DNA of 64,000 nucleotides from Priestia abyssalis (GCF_002019595.1 NZ_KV917369.1:220458-284457), one strand, 5' to 3'. Shown: positions 16,264 through 25,499, counted from the first letter of the stretch. Numbers and translations: made by a program. The notes: generated by a model not told the origin, from the sequence alone.

Positions 16264-16297
16264 AAAAAGGAACCCTAGGCAGGTTCCTTTTTTGTTT
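16264..16297. terminator. Bidirectional terminator between zinc-ribbon gene and msmX
   Basis: AAAAAGGAACC and GGTTCCTTTTTT form a stem with a 7-base loop; T runs occur on both strands and it sits exactly between two convergent genes. Confidence 0.85.
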
Positions 16298-17405
16298 ACT
16301 CTTTTTCAGCTCTAACGCGTCGTTCTGTTTCACCATCAAAGAAATGCGCTTTATTCATATCTAACGCTAAGTCCATTTGCTGATTTGGTTTGACTTCTGT
16401 ACGAGCATCGACACGTGCCACAAAGTCTTGTCCATTAATTTGGGAGTAGAGCATTGTTTCAGCACCCATTAATTCTGCTACATCTACTTTAATGGTTACT
16501 TTTGTGCCTTGTGATGCTTCAATGAAGACCGGCTCATCGTGGAAGTCTTCTGGACGAACTCCAAGAATTAGTTCTTTATTTACATAACCTTGATCACGTA
16601 ATATTTTCATTTTTCCTTCAGGTACCGCAACACTTACTTCGCCCATCTGGAAGGAGCCGTCTTTCAGCGTTCCTTTAAAGAAGTTCATCGCAGGAGAACC
16701 GATGAAACCGCCGACGAATACGTTTTCCGGTTTTTCATATACATCTTTTGGCGAGCCGACTTGTTGGATAATTCCATCTTTCATAACAACAAGGCGAGTA
16801 GCCATTGTCATTGCTTCTGTTTGGTCATGTGTTACATAAATAGTTGTAGTTTGCAGACGCTGGTGCAGTTTAGCGATTTCAGAGCGCATTTGTACACGAA
16901 GCTTAGCATCTAAGTTTGATAACGGTTCATCCATCAAGAATACTTTTGCGTCGCGAACGATGGCGCGCCCTAATGCCACACGCTGGCGCTGACCGCCTGA
17001 AAGCGCCTTTGGTTTGCGTTCTAAATATTGTTCAAGGCCAAGGATGCGGGCAGCATCTTTTACACGTCGATCAATTTCATCTTTTGGAAATTTGCGCAGT
17101 TTCAATCCAAATGCCATATTGTCATATACAGTCATATGTGGATAGAGGGCGTAGTTTTGAAATACCATCGCGATATCACGATCTTTAGGAGGTACATCGT
17201 TTACGCGTTTGCCGTCAATATAGAAATCCCCTTTGGAGATGTCTTCGAGACCTGCAACCATACGAAGGGTTGTTGACTTACCGCACCCAGATGGGCCTAC
17301 GAATACAATGAACTCTTTATCTTGAATATGAAGGTTAAAGTCTGTAACTGCCGTAACATTTTTATCGTAAATTTTATAAATGTGTTCTAAACGTAACTCT
17401 GCCAT
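16296..17405 (-). CDS. msmX: Multi-sugar ABC transporter ATPase MsmX
   Basis: A 369-residue ATPase of the MalK/UgpC type that energises several carbohydrate importers in Bacillus. The Walker A GPSGCGKST is near residue 37, the Q-loop is MVFQNYALYPHMT, the signature LSGGQRQRVALGRA, Walker B VFLMDEPLSNLDAK, and H-loop YVTHDQTEAM. A C-terminal OB-like regulatory region (about 240-369) includes LGVRPEDF. No permease genes are adjacent, as expected for a shared ATPase. A cre-like site lies 20 bases upstream of the start, so catabolite repression is likely. The ATPase-less sugar transporter at 60.5-63.7 kb is a probable client. Confidence 0.92.
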   Translation of the reverse strand: MAELRLEHIYKIYDKNVTAVTDFNLHIQDKEFIVFVGPSGCGKSTTLRMVAGLEDISKGDFYIDGKRVNDVPPKDRDIAMVFQNYALYPHMTVYDNMAFGLKLRKFPKDEIDRRVKDAARILGLEQYLERKPKALSGGQRQRVALGRAIVRDAKVFLMDEPLSNLDAKLRVQMRSEIAKLHQRLQTTTIYVTHDQTEAMTMATRLVVMKDGIIQQVGSPKDVYEKPENVFVGGFIGSPAMNFFKGTLKDGSFQMGEVSVAVPEGKMKILRDQGYVNKELILGVRPEDFHDEPVFIEASQGTKVTIKVDVAELMGAETMLYSQINGQDFVARVDARTEVKPNQQMDLALDMNKAHFFDGETERRVRAEKE

Positions 17406-17424
17406 TTATGTTGCCTCCTTTTTA

Positions 17425-17440
17425 ATGAAAACGGTTTCTT
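17425..17440. promoter_or_regulatory. cre-like site upstream of msmX
   Basis: ATGAAAACGGTTTCTT matches the CcpA-binding consensus WTGNAANCGNWNNCWW at every position. It overlaps the region between promoter and ribosome site of msmX. Confidence 0.7.
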
Positions 17441-17479
17441 TAAAAGATAAGAAAGTATAAATTTTTTTAATTAGTGATG

Positions 17480-17605
17480 GTGTCTAGCTCCAGGCACCAT
17501 CGGCTCTTGGGTCTAGCCAATCACTTCTGAAGGCAAAAAGCGCCTTCTGCCAGTGCTCGTCTTATGCTTGTTGGTGATTACGGGCGCCTTGCGCTTTTCT
17601 TATTG
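17480..17605 (-). repeat. Family E repeat, minus orientation
   Basis: Read on the minus strand it begins AATAAGAAAAGCGCAAGGCG and ends CCTGGAGCTAGACAC, with an internal AAGGCGCTTTTTGCCTT hairpin, matching the elements at 15.1 kb. It occupies most of the msmX-yxkF gap. Confidence 0.7.
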
Positions 17606-17656
17606 ACTAAAGTTTAAAGTGTTTTGCTAATTGGGTAAATGGACGAAGTGCACAAA

Positions 17657-17702
17657 AAAGGGAAAAGGCTTTCATGCATGTTGCCGAAAGCCTTTCCTTT
17701 TT
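17657..17702. terminator. Terminator after the PucR-type regulator
   Basis: AAAGGGAAAAGGCTTTC pairs with GAAAGCCTTTCCTTTTT, with a 12-base loop. It lies immediately after the stop codon of the minus-strand regulator. Confidence 0.75.
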
Positions 17703-17703
17703 A

Positions 17704-18594
17704 TTATCCTTCTTTAGCTAAGATTGCGAGGTAGGCAGTGACAGCCCCTTGAAAATTTTTGATGTCAATTCCCGTTTTTTCAATGAATTTTTCAATGCGG
17801 TATTGTAAGCTGTTGCGATGCATATAAAGCTTCTTAGAAGTGAGAGAAACATTCAAATTACATTCTAAATATGTCCTGATCGTCTTAAGCAGCTCTTTGT
17901 CTTCGGTCACTTCATGAAGGGCATGTTGCAGCTCTTCTTTTAAAGAGTCTGGTATGTAGGAAAGAAGCAAATGGGCGAAAACGCTTGTCAATCGAATCGT
18001 TCTTTGTTGATGAAGGGCGGGCTTACATCGTTTGAACCATTGCTTTTCTAAATGAAATTGTTGTCCTGGCTTCATAGGCAAGCGGTGAACTTGTCCTTCA
18101 AAAAACTGCATGTTAGCTCCAAAATCGCTGATGAGAACATCGATGACAGCATCTAGATTGTAATCTGGAAAAATCATCTGTTTGAACTTTTCGATAACAA
18201 CTCCATTTTGATTGTTTTCCCAAAGGATGACGACATTTGAATGATAAAGACCTTTTAATGTTTCCTCGAATTCTTGTTTGTCCTGTATTGGACGAGCAAT
18301 TGAAAAATGAATGAACTGGATGCAACAGTTTTGTTCTTCATGCAATACTTCGTCAGGATGTTGAAAAAGCAAGTTATACCAATAGACTTTTTCAGGCGGA
18401 AGATGGATTTCTTCAGAGTCATAAGGTGTTAGAAAAATGGATAGAAGTTCTGAATCTTTAGTAGAAAGAACGCTTTTATTAATTCCAATGTAGCTGCTGT
18501 CTTCTATTTGAAACCATGCCATATTTTGTCCGCTGCGGGGAATAGGTGAAAGAACGGCATGCTCTCCATAATATGCTTTTAAACGATCAATCAT
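17704..18594 (-). CDS. yxkF: PucR/CdaR-type transcriptional regulator
   Basis: A 296-residue regulator. The C-terminal 60 residues form the PucR-type HTH domain: TIRTYLECNLNVSLTSKKLY followed by MHRNSLQYRIEKFIEKTGID. The N-terminal two thirds have no recognised ligand motif. The length and location beside msmX match B. subtilis YxkF. ATG 18594 is chosen because GGAGTGGAGAG lies about 8 bases upstream; the longer frame to 18645 begins within weak sequence. It may regulate sugar uptake, as it neighbours msmX, but this is only context. Confidence 0.8.
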   Translation of the reverse strand: MIDRLKAYYGEHAVLSPIPRSGQNMAWFQIEDSSYIGINKSVLSTKDSELLSIFLTPYDSEEIHLPPEKVYWYNLLFQHPDEVLHEEQNCCIQFIHFSIARPIQDKQEFEETLKGLYHSNVVILWENNQNGVVIEKFKQMIFPDYNLDAVIDVLISDFGANMQFFEGQVHRLPMKPGQQFHLEKQWFKRCKPALHQQRTIRLTSVFAHLLLSYIPDSLKEELQHALHEVTEDKELLKTIRTYLECNLNVSLTSKKLYMHRNSLQYRIEKFIEKTGIDIKNFQGAVTAYLAILAKEG

Positions 18595-18644
18595 CTCGAA
18601 ATCTCTCCACTCCAAAAAAATGTTAATGACTATTCTACCACACA

Positions 18645-18690
18645 TAAATGATTTAAGATGGGAAAAGAAAGTCCCATCTTAAATCATTTA
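18645..18690. repeat. Perfect 19-bp hairpin
   Basis: TAAATGATTTAAGATGGGA and its exact complement flank the loop AAAGAAAG. The architecture resembles hairpin I of the family A/B repeats (loop AAAGAAC), and it directly abuts family C copy C3. Confidence 0.7.
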
Positions 18691-18830
18691 TGAGGGGGAT
18701 GACTCAAAAAGTTTGAGTCATCCCCCTGAAAAGGCCCATGGCGGAAATCCAGTAAAATTACACATTCAGTGAAAGGGCCCTTCAGTGAAAAATAATTCTT
18801 GTATCGTATCTTAAGGGACAGCCCCTATAA
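18691..18830 (-). repeat. Family C two-hairpin element (C3)
   Basis: On the minus strand the order is GCTGTCCCTTAAGA, a GAAGGGCCCTTTCA stem with the conserved loop segment TTTTACTGGATTT, and then GGGGGATGACTCAAA paired with TTTGAGTCATCCCCC. The layout equals C1 (32.2 kb) and C2 (36.3 kb). It may terminate yheE transcription. Confidence 0.7.
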
Positions 18831-18880
18831 AATTTTTTATATGTTCATATAAAGGTGCTCAGTTTTTTTGAAGCCATTTT

Positions 18881-19090
18881 TCATTCATAAACATGGAACA
18901 ACATGAGTTCGTGGATTTGTGAAGAGATGTCATGAATACTTGAATCAGGGGGAGAAAGCTCCACCCATTCAATGTGTCCGTCATGATGATAGACGGCCTG
19001 GTAAAGCTGGCCTTTGAAATAAAAAGAGAGTGACCATCCTGGTAAATTGTTGTGTTCATATAAAGGACGATATTGAAAATGTGAGAGCAT
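18881..19090 (-). CDS. yheE: YheE family protein
   Basis: A 69-residue soluble protein of the Bacillus YheE family. Typical features are the N-terminal SHFQYRPLYEHNNLPGW, the middle segment GQLYQAVYHHDGHIEW and the C-terminal IHELMLFHVYE. It lies directly downstream of the YheC/D genes, as in B. subtilis, and likely shares their sporulation transcript. Function is unknown. A second frame on the same strand (18859-19104) overlaps it but lacks these family motifs and is rejected. Confidence 0.85.
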   Translation of the reverse strand: MLSHFQYRPLYEHNNLPGWSLSFYFKGQLYQAVYHHDGHIEWVELSPPDSSIHDISSQIHELMLFHVYE

Positions 19091-19131
19091 GTAATATTCC
19101 TCATTCCTTATGATTGAATTTTCTGTTTTTA

Positions 19132-20343
19132 CTAGTTTATCATGGGTTGTTCCGTTGTGATAGAGGAATGAGAAAAATGAGAGATGTGATAGAAAAGTGA
19201 GGCTAAATTACGTAGTCTTTCTTGTTGAATATCAGGCTCATCGAAAATCATCGGTTTTGCATTAACTTCAAGAAGGTAGTACCGTCCTTCGATTGATTTG
19301 GTCATATCAATCGAAAATTCCCCAATGAGGCCATATTGTTTTTCCAGCGCATCTCCGCAGGCGGCTGTAATGTTTTCGATAAGGGGGAAATCCAGTCTTT
19401 CGCTCACCTGTGATAAGGGAATGATTTGTCCCCCGTTTGGAACGTGTGTTGTGACGTCTTGTGTAAGAGATTGGCGAATACCGATTCCGCTTACTTGATG
19501 TTTTTTCTTTGAACGGGTGGCAATAATTCTTAAGTCATACCGTTTACCGCTGATATGGTCGGGTTGAATGGCTTGTTGAACAAGCCAGTTTTCGTTGAAT
19601 GAGGAAATACGAATAAAATCATTGAGATGAATATACACCATAGACTTTTTTATTGTTTCCACTAGAAGTTTTCCTTCAGGCGTTTTGGCTGCACGATAAA
19701 TTCCTTTTCCTTTGCTTCCTTCCGCAGGTTTTATATAAATGGCCGGATGGCGGTCCAGCATTTCACTAATAGTAAGGCTGCTTTTATATTGAAGCGTTTC
19801 AGGCAGATGTTCTTTCAAGAAAGGTTGCTCCGAAAACAGCTGATGAAGATCCCATTTAGAGAAAAAGTGGGGATTGAAAAAGGGAATCTTTTCTTTTTGA
19901 CAGCGGCGAACCACTTGTTGGCATATTCCTTCTTTCTCGCGTTTACGGCCAGGGAACCGATTGTATACAACATCAGGCAATGGGGTGACAACATCTATCC
20001 ATTTTTTCTCGCTCTGGTGATAAACCTTCCCGCTCATATATGTTGTATACATATCTTCAGGAGAGAAAATAAGAAGGAGTCCCCCTTGTTTTTGAATGAT
20101 ATAATGCAGGTCTATAATATGGCTGGAAGGTTGTTCATTTAATTGAGCTTTCATCATTGTACTTGTCAGCAGTCCGATAAGAGGACCTGTTTTTCCATTA
20201 TAAGTACGCATGGAGAAAAGGATAGAGTCAGTGTCGATCAGCTGGAAAGGCATCTCCATCCGGTTGTGTCCCCATGACCATGAATGATGGGGATCTTGGT
20301 GGTACCATTTGTCACTCTCACAGTCAAAATGAATCGTCATCAT
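19132..20343 (-). CDS. YheC/YheD-type spore coat-associated ATP-grasp protein (paralogue 4)
   Basis: A 403-residue member of the YheC/YheD family, ATP-grasp-fold proteins linked to the Bacillus spore coat. The family blocks are present: the VYNRFPGRKREKE motif near residue 108, FFSKWDLHQLF, IYIKPAEGSKGKGIYR (nucleotide-binding lysine), LVQQAIQPDHISGKRYDLRI, and the metal-site end GEFSIDMTKSIEGRYYLLEVNAKP. It is the last of four tandem paralogues and overlaps the upstream gene by 4 bases. Substrate and reaction are unknown. The ATP-grasp core suggests peptide or amide ligation, but no target can be read from sequence. Confidence 0.88.
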   Translation of the reverse strand: MMTIHFDCESDKWYHQDPHHSWSWGHNRMEMPFQLIDTDSILFSMRTYNGKTGPLIGLLTSTMMKAQLNEQPSSHIIDLHYIIQKQGGLLLIFSPEDMYTTYMSGKVYHQSEKKWIDVVTPLPDVVYNRFPGRKREKEGICQQVVRRCQKEKIPFFNPHFFSKWDLHQLFSEQPFLKEHLPETLQYKSSLTISEMLDRHPAIYIKPAEGSKGKGIYRAAKTPEGKLLVETIKKSMVYIHLNDFIRISSFNENWLVQQAIQPDHISGKRYDLRIIATRSKKKHQVSGIGIRQSLTQDVTTHVPNGGQIIPLSQVSERLDFPLIENITAACGDALEKQYGLIGEFSIDMTKSIEGRYYLLEVNAKPMIFDEPDIQQERLRNLASLFYHISHFSHSSITTEQPMIN

Positions 20344-21689
20344 GTGTAAAGCCCCTCAGGGTCAAGAATGCTTTTTTCCGCTAAATAAATACCGTAGGCT
20401 AAGGAGAGTTGCCTCGTCATTTTATCTTGTTCAAATAGTTTCGGATGAGTAAAGATGGAGCGCCCCGGTTTAGAGTTAGCTTCAAACAGCCATACCTTAC
20501 CGTGCTCATCCACACCAAAATCGAACCCGAACTCTCCAATAAATCCGTCCATGGATTGTTCAATGATTCCACTAATTAGGAGAGCAGCGTGTTCCAACTG
20601 TTTCTTCATTTCATGACAACGCTCAGGTGAAGGGAAAATTTCTTCGATGGTTTTAATCAAGCCTCCATTAGCCAGGTGGGTTGTGACACTTCCTTTTCCT
20701 GCTATTTTAGCTGCCATTGCCGTTACCTGCCAATCGTTCTGGCCATTTTTATTCGTATGAATCCGAAAGTCCAGAGGACGATCTTGAAAGCGAATCAAAG
20801 AAATCCTTCGTTGAACGATATAATCCTCTCGCTCTTTCTGTTGAAAGATATGAGAAAGCAAAACCGGCAGCTGGTTGAACTGGATCAGAACATTTTTTTC
20901 TCCATCATGGTAACGGCAGTAGTAGCTCTCGGAGGAAAGAGAGCGGACGATTTCGAAGATTCCATTGCCGAGACTTCCGTTTATCGGTTTTAAAAAGACA
21001 CCATGATGTTTTTCAAGCAAGGGTTGGATGAGCTCTATGGATGGGTGTTGATAGGTTTCCGGCAAGAAGGGTTTTGTAGCTGCATTTGCCTGCAACTGTT
21101 GGTAAATATCCCATTTGTTAAAAAAGCCTGGATTATACCAGGGGATTAAGTAGTCTGATTGCAGTCTTGTTTTCACTTGTATAAATAAGTCATGATTTTC
21201 CGTTCGGCGATTAGGCAAGCGGTCATAAACGACATGAGGGAGCGGAACTTCTTTCTGAATCCATCCGTCTCCTGTGTAGAAATAGCCATTTATTGTGCCA
21301 AGTTCCCAGTTGATATGATGGGCCCCGAATAAGAAGGCATATCCGCCTGTTGATTTTGCCGCTGCCAGCAACTTAGAAAAAAAGATAGAACGCTGTCCGA
21401 TTGGACGCAGCTTTGAACCGGTGAATCCTGCCGAAAAAATGCCAACCAATGGCCCAATATGGATGGTATCTTCTTGAAAGAAAAGGTGAATGGTCTGGCA
21501 AAATGGAATATTTAATTCACGAAAAAGGAAAGTAGAAATCATCGCTTCGTCCTCAAGATGAGGGAGAAATTTAATAGTACAGGAAAGTGTGCAGGCTCCG
21601 AATGATAGGAATTGCAGACCATCTTGCTTATAACGAACAGGGAGATATAATACAGGCTGTTTGTCATCAATTAGCGATAACTTGATCAT
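20340..21689 (-). CDS. yheD: YheD-like spore coat-associated ATP-grasp protein (paralogue 3)
   Basis: A 449-residue paralogue, longest of the four, with an N-terminal extension of about 100 residues before the shared YheC/D core; its length matches B. subtilis YheD. Core blocks: VVYDRLPNRRTENHDLF, FFNKWDIYQQL, VFLKPINGSLGNGIFE, and the C-terminal catalytic segment IGEFGFDFGVDEHGKVWLFE followed by ANSKPGRS. The ribosome site GGGAGGG precedes the start. It follows paralogue 2 by 16 bases and overlaps paralogue 4, so translation of the set is coupled. Confidence 0.88.
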   Translation of the reverse strand: MIKLSLIDDKQPVLYLPVRYKQDGLQFLSFGACTLSCTIKFLPHLEDEAMISTFLFRELNIPFCQTIHLFFQEDTIHIGPLVGIFSAGFTGSKLRPIGQRSIFFSKLLAAAKSTGGYAFLFGAHHINWELGTINGYFYTGDGWIQKEVPLPHVVYDRLPNRRTENHDLFIQVKTRLQSDYLIPWYNPGFFNKWDIYQQLQANAATKPFLPETYQHPSIELIQPLLEKHHGVFLKPINGSLGNGIFEIVRSLSSESYYCRYHDGEKNVLIQFNQLPVLLSHIFQQKEREDYIVQRRISLIRFQDRPLDFRIHTNKNGQNDWQVTAMAAKIAGKGSVTTHLANGGLIKTIEEIFPSPERCHEMKKQLEHAALLISGIIEQSMDGFIGEFGFDFGVDEHGKVWLFEANSKPGRSIFTHPKLFEQDKMTRQLSLAYGIYLAEKSILDPEGLYT

Positions 21690-21705
21690 TAAAATCCCTC
21701 CCTTT

Positions 21706-22782
21706 TTAAACCATCAGTTTCGTTTCTGATAAATAACGACAATATGCAAGGGGGCGACGATACAGTCTCTCTTCTTCTTCGGGAGAAGTAGACAATACAA
21801 TTTTTCGTCCCGGTTTTGAATTCATATCCAGCACCCAGATGGCTCCGCGGCGATCAATGCAAATGTCGATTCCCAGTTCAAAAAGAGGTGAGAAAGCCTT
21901 CTCGAGGGCGATTGGAATAAGAGGTATAATACTGTTGAGTTCATCATGTATAAATCGTTTTTGTGATGGTGAAAAGCCGCGTAATCCTTCATCAAAAGAG
22001 GTGATGTCCGCTCCATGGCTGACGTTGGTTAAAATCTGTCCACTTTGAGCTTGACGAATGCCTCTCCCAGCTTCTATCCAGTTGCCTTGTGCCCCTTTTT
22101 GCAATAAAACGCGAATGTCAAATGGTTTACCCTCGTAGTTGTGGATGTTTAAGAGCGGTTGGATTAAAAGAGAACCTCGTTCCAGTCTTCGGGTCATCCA
22201 TTTGTGAAACGAATCTTCATCTTGAAAGCTTAATTCCGATAAATCTTGCCCCGTCTGAGACTGGACTTTTACACGGCTATTATAAAAGGAGAGAACTATG
22301 ATGCCTCTTCCCTGGGAGCCATTATCTGGTTTTAATAAAATTGTTTTTTCTCTTAAGAGAGTTTGTAAGATATGCAGGGAAGATTCGGCTTTTTCTGTTT
22401 TTGGTATATAGGGAGATAGTACAGGATGTTCACTTAATGTCTCGTAAACTTCTGATTTGCTTGGCAACCCATGACCTAAAAAAGTAGTAAGGGGAGACTT
22501 TTTCAGCCATTGAACGATGGGTTTGGCGCGTTTGGAAATAGAGTCATGTTTATAATAACAGCGATCGTAAATGAAGGAAGGGAGCGGGAATTTTTCTTCC
22601 TTCCATTCATTTGCGGTTGCATCGAATTTTTCTCCGTGAACTAATTCGTCTTTTGGATGAATACAAAAAGGGGTAAAACGATAACACGTAATGCCGTACT
22701 CGTGAGCGCGCTTGGCAATCTCAGTCACATATGGATGTTCTTGATGGGAGTGAATGGTTAAAAAGCCAAAAGAAATCATCAT
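21706..22782 (-). CDS. yheC: YheC-like spore coat-associated ATP-grasp protein (paralogue 2)
   Basis: A 358-residue paralogue close in length and N-terminus to B. subtilis YheC (FGFLTIHSHQEHPYVTEIAK). The core contains FIYDRCYYKHD, ILLKPDNGSQGRGIIVLS with the ATP-grasp lysine, a DIRVLLQKG strand, and the acidic end LGIDICIDRRGAIWVLDMNS followed by KPGRK. It directly abuts the upstream gene: its start follows the stop of paralogue 1 with no spacer. Role in the spore is inferred from the family. Confidence 0.88.
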   Translation of the reverse strand: MMISFGFLTIHSHQEHPYVTEIAKRAHEYGITCYRFTPFCIHPKDELVHGEKFDATANEWKEEKFPLPSFIYDRCYYKHDSISKRAKPIVQWLKKSPLTTFLGHGLPSKSEVYETLSEHPVLSPYIPKTEKAESSLHILQTLLREKTILLKPDNGSQGRGIIVLSFYNSRVKVQSQTGQDLSELSFQDEDSFHKWMTRRLERGSLLIQPLLNIHNYEGKPFDIRVLLQKGAQGNWIEAGRGIRQAQSGQILTNVSHGADITSFDEGLRGFSPSQKRFIHDELNSIIPLIPIALEKAFSPLFELGIDICIDRRGAIWVLDMNSKPGRKIVLSTSPEEEERLYRRPLAYCRYLSETKLMV

Positions 22783-23913
22783 CTATACCTCCTCAGTCGA
22801 ATGCCCGGATAGATGGGCGCAATAATGAACAATCGCCTTTGCAGAAGGGCGAATCTTTTTATCTGTAATGGAATCATGCTGTTTGGACGGCTTTGTATTG
22901 ACTTCGATGATCCACGGATGTCCGTCCGTGTCAATGGCTAAATCAATTCCAAGTTCAGCGAATAGTCCGTCTGTCGAAACGGTAATGCAGTGGCAAATAT
23001 CCAGGGCCAGCTCTTTAAGCAGTTTGGTGATTTGCCGGGAAGTAAGGGGGGCATAAATTTCCTGAAGCAACCCGTACACATGAGCGATTTCCCCGCCTCT
23101 AGCCAAGTTTGATACAAAGTTGCCTTGTTGGGAAACACGTGCAACGGCAGATGTCACTTTCCAGTTTGTTTCTTTCACTCGATGGCAAAGAATGCGGAAA
23201 TCAAAAGGACATCCTTTATACGTTTGCAAGGGAAGAGCTTTTTGGATTAAAAATCCCTGTTTTTGTAATTGTGTATATAACGCTTCAAATAAGCTTTGGA
23301 AAGTCGGATATTCCTTTTCAAAAGGCTGAGAAAAGGTCGTATAATCAACCCGGTACAAGCGCTCATCTTGTTGAATACGAAAAATGTGTTTTCCCTGGCT
23401 CCCATGAACGGGTTTTAGAAAAACGCCGGAATGAGCTGACAGAGCATCAATGAGATCCTCCTTTTTGCGTAGCTGATACGTTTCAGGCAGGTAGGGCTGT
23501 AAATGATCGAAGTTGGACAACAATGTAAACACCGACCATTTGTCTAAAAAGTGAGCATTAAAATAAGGTGTACCCCTGCTTTTCATCATTTCGACGGCTT
23601 GTTGAAAGAGTGGAGATTTTTCAACTTTACGTGAGTGAAGCCGATTATGGACGACATCGGGATATGGAACATCTGCCAGAGACCAATGGTCATGAACCTT
23701 TATATAGCCTTGGATGTCAGGAGCTAACAAACTTTTTAAAGAACAAACGTAAAAGAAAAAGCCGTGGCGCTGACAGTATTGCGCTATTTCTTCACAAAAG
23801 GCCGTAATCGAACCGAACAGAGAGCTTTCATGTTCTGGATAGATTTCTGTTAATAGGGCAATGACGGGGCTGAGAGTAAGTTTGTTTCCGTTGTTTATGA
23901 TCATCTTAATCAT
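22783..23913 (-). CDS. YheC/YheD-type ATP-grasp protein (paralogue 1)
   Basis: A 376-residue paralogue and the promoter-proximal gene of the four. It shows VVHNRLHSRKVEKS, FLDKWSVFTLL, VFLKPVHGSQGKHIFR, FDFRILCHRVKETNW, and the catalytic end FAELGIDLAIDTDGHPWIIE followed by VNTKPSKQ. An acidic-looking GAGG ribosome site lies just upstream of the first ATG (23913); a second ATG at 23904 is possible. Four tandem copies exceed the two (YheC, YheD) of B. subtilis, indicating local duplication and divergence. Confidence 0.86.
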   Translation of the reverse strand: MIKMIINNGNKLTLSPVIALLTEIYPEHESSLFGSITAFCEEIAQYCQRHGFFFYVCSLKSLLAPDIQGYIKVHDHWSLADVPYPDVVHNRLHSRKVEKSPLFQQAVEMMKSRGTPYFNAHFLDKWSVFTLLSNFDHLQPYLPETYQLRKKEDLIDALSAHSGVFLKPVHGSQGKHIFRIQQDERLYRVDYTTFSQPFEKEYPTFQSLFEALYTQLQKQGFLIQKALPLQTYKGCPFDFRILCHRVKETNWKVTSAVARVSQQGNFVSNLARGGEIAHVYGLLQEIYAPLTSRQITKLLKELALDICHCITVSTDGLFAELGIDLAIDTDGHPWIIEVNTKPSKQHDSITDKKIRPSAKAIVHYCAHLSGHSTEEV

Positions 23914-23987
23914 AGTCCTCGTTTTTTATTGGGCGAATGTTTATAATGTATCGTATGAGAAAAACAAAAAACGGTGAAATAAAATAG

Positions 23988-24060
23988 AGGAAACTTCCAT
24001 CAGCGGGGCATTTATCCCTTACTAATGGGGCGTTGACCTTACCGGGCTTTTACGGACTGT
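23988..24060. repeat. Short dispersed repeat R3 (rearranged)
   Basis: GAGGAAACTTCCATCAGCGG joins CATTTATCCCTTACTAATGG and GGCGTTGACC. The two halves match R4 (34.8 kb), but the second half is in the opposite orientation relative to the first. It lies between the divergent yheC/D cluster and yheB. Confidence 0.5.
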
Positions 24061-24178
24061 GGTTCCGATGCAGAGTTTGGAGATGGGGGATGATTGTCCG
24101 TTGATGCGCGATAAACTTTAAAACAATTCACCTGTTATCATTAGAGCACGACAAATTAAGTTTGAAAGGTTGAGAAAA

Positions 24179-25309
24179 ATGGAGCAACTATTAGTTGTGA
24201 TGATAATGATTGTCATCGGAGCAGCCATTGGAGGATTTACGAATCATTTAGCTATTAAAATGCTGTTTCAGCCTCATGAAGCGAAATATATATTTGGAAA
24301 GCGTGTGCCTTTTACACCCGGATTGATTCCGAAGCGCCGAGAAGAATTAGCGGTTCAGATGGGAAAGATGGTGGTGGAGCATTTAGTTACACCGGAAAGT
24401 TTGAAGAGAAAATTGCAAGAGCGCACGTTTCAAGAAACGATTCAAACATTCGTCAACCAAGAAATTACTCGCTGGCTTCAATCTGAAAAAACAGTAAATG
24501 AATTAGCGCAGACTATTGGGTACGAAAAGCTGGGTAAGAAAGCAGAGGAGAAGCTGCAGGATTTTTTGCGAAAAAAGTATGAAGAAATGATGGATAAGAA
24601 CGGAAGCAAGTCTCTCGCAGATGTACTGCCGCCTTCTTTGATGGGAAAAGGAGATCAGGCAGTCTCAATGCTTGCCGCTTTTATTTGTGAGAAAGCTGTT
24701 GCCTACTTTGGCAGTGACGAAGGAAAACAGCGGTTGGAAAAAATGATTGATGACTTTTTGATGAATAAAGGAATGCTTGGCAATATGGTTCAAATGTTTT
24801 TAGGAAATGTGAAGGTCGTGGATAAAGTCCAGCCGGAAATCATTAAATTCTTTAAACATGAAGGAACAAGGGAACTGTTTGAAAATCTTTTTCAAGCAGA
24901 GTGGGAAAAAATAAAAGAGAAAAAGGTAGAGGAAATCGAATCGTTGATTGGAAGAGAAACAATTCTTTCTGCCGGTGGACAAGCTGTGAGGAAGCTGGTT
25001 TCCATTGATCAATTGTTTAATAAATCGATTCGCGATGTAGCTGGACCTTTGCAAGAATCCATTTTACAAGTCGTGCCAGCGTTTATTGAACGGGCAGGGG
25101 AGTTTGCGGCCGAGAAGATGGAAATGCTGATGCAGAAATTGAAACTCGAAGAAATCGTCCGTGAGCAGGTCGAGTCATTTTCAGTAGAGAGATTAGAAGA
25201 GATGGTATTGTCCATTTCACGCAGAGAGTTTAAGATGATTACGTATTTAGGAGCTCTGCTGGGAGGAATCATTGGAGCATTCCAAGGCGTGCTTGCGCTG
25301 TTTATTTAA
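24179..25309 (+). CDS. yheB: YheB, DUF445 membrane protein
   Basis: A 376-residue DUF445 family protein. An N-terminal membrane helix (LLVVMIMIVIGAAIGGFTNH) is followed by the family signature AIKMLFQPHEAKYIFGKRVP and FTPGLIPKRREELA. A long, mostly helical middle follows, with a second helix at the very C-terminus (YLGALLGGIIGAFQGVLALF). The topology suggests a large domain held near the membrane at both ends. Function is unknown. ATG 24179 has AAAGG 9 bases upstream; an in-frame TTG at 24170 is less likely. It is followed by yheA, as in B. subtilis. Confidence 0.9.
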   Translation: MEQLLVVMIMIVIGAAIGGFTNHLAIKMLFQPHEAKYIFGKRVPFTPGLIPKRREELAVQMGKMVVEHLVTPESLKRKLQERTFQETIQTFVNQEITRWLQSEKTVNELAQTIGYEKLGKKAEEKLQDFLRKKYEEMMDKNGSKSLADVLPPSLMGKGDQAVSMLAAFICEKAVAYFGSDEGKQRLEKMIDDFLMNKGMLGNMVQMFLGNVKVVDKVQPEIIKFFKHEGTRELFENLFQAEWEKIKEKKVEEIESLIGRETILSAGGQAVRKLVSIDQLFNKSIRDVAGPLQESILQVVPAFIERAGEFAAEKMEMLMQKLKLEEIVREQVESFSVERLEEMVLSISRREFKMITYLGALLGGIIGAFQGVLALFI

Positions 25310-25499
25310 CCATTTTAACTGTTTGCAGGAATTGGCTAAGTTCTACTGGAGATTGGTGAGAAGGAATGAATAGCCGCTGATTGAAAGTGCATTATGAGAA
25401 ACAAGATGGTTCTGAAGGTGCATCTTATTGAATAGTTTGTTATAGTGAAAGAAGAAAAGGGAGCGTTATGACCTTAATTCACAATAGGAGGATTTTTTT

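Noticed and set aside
18859..19104. 81-aa frame overlapping yheE
   Set aside because: The alternative frame 18881-19090 carries all YheE family motifs.
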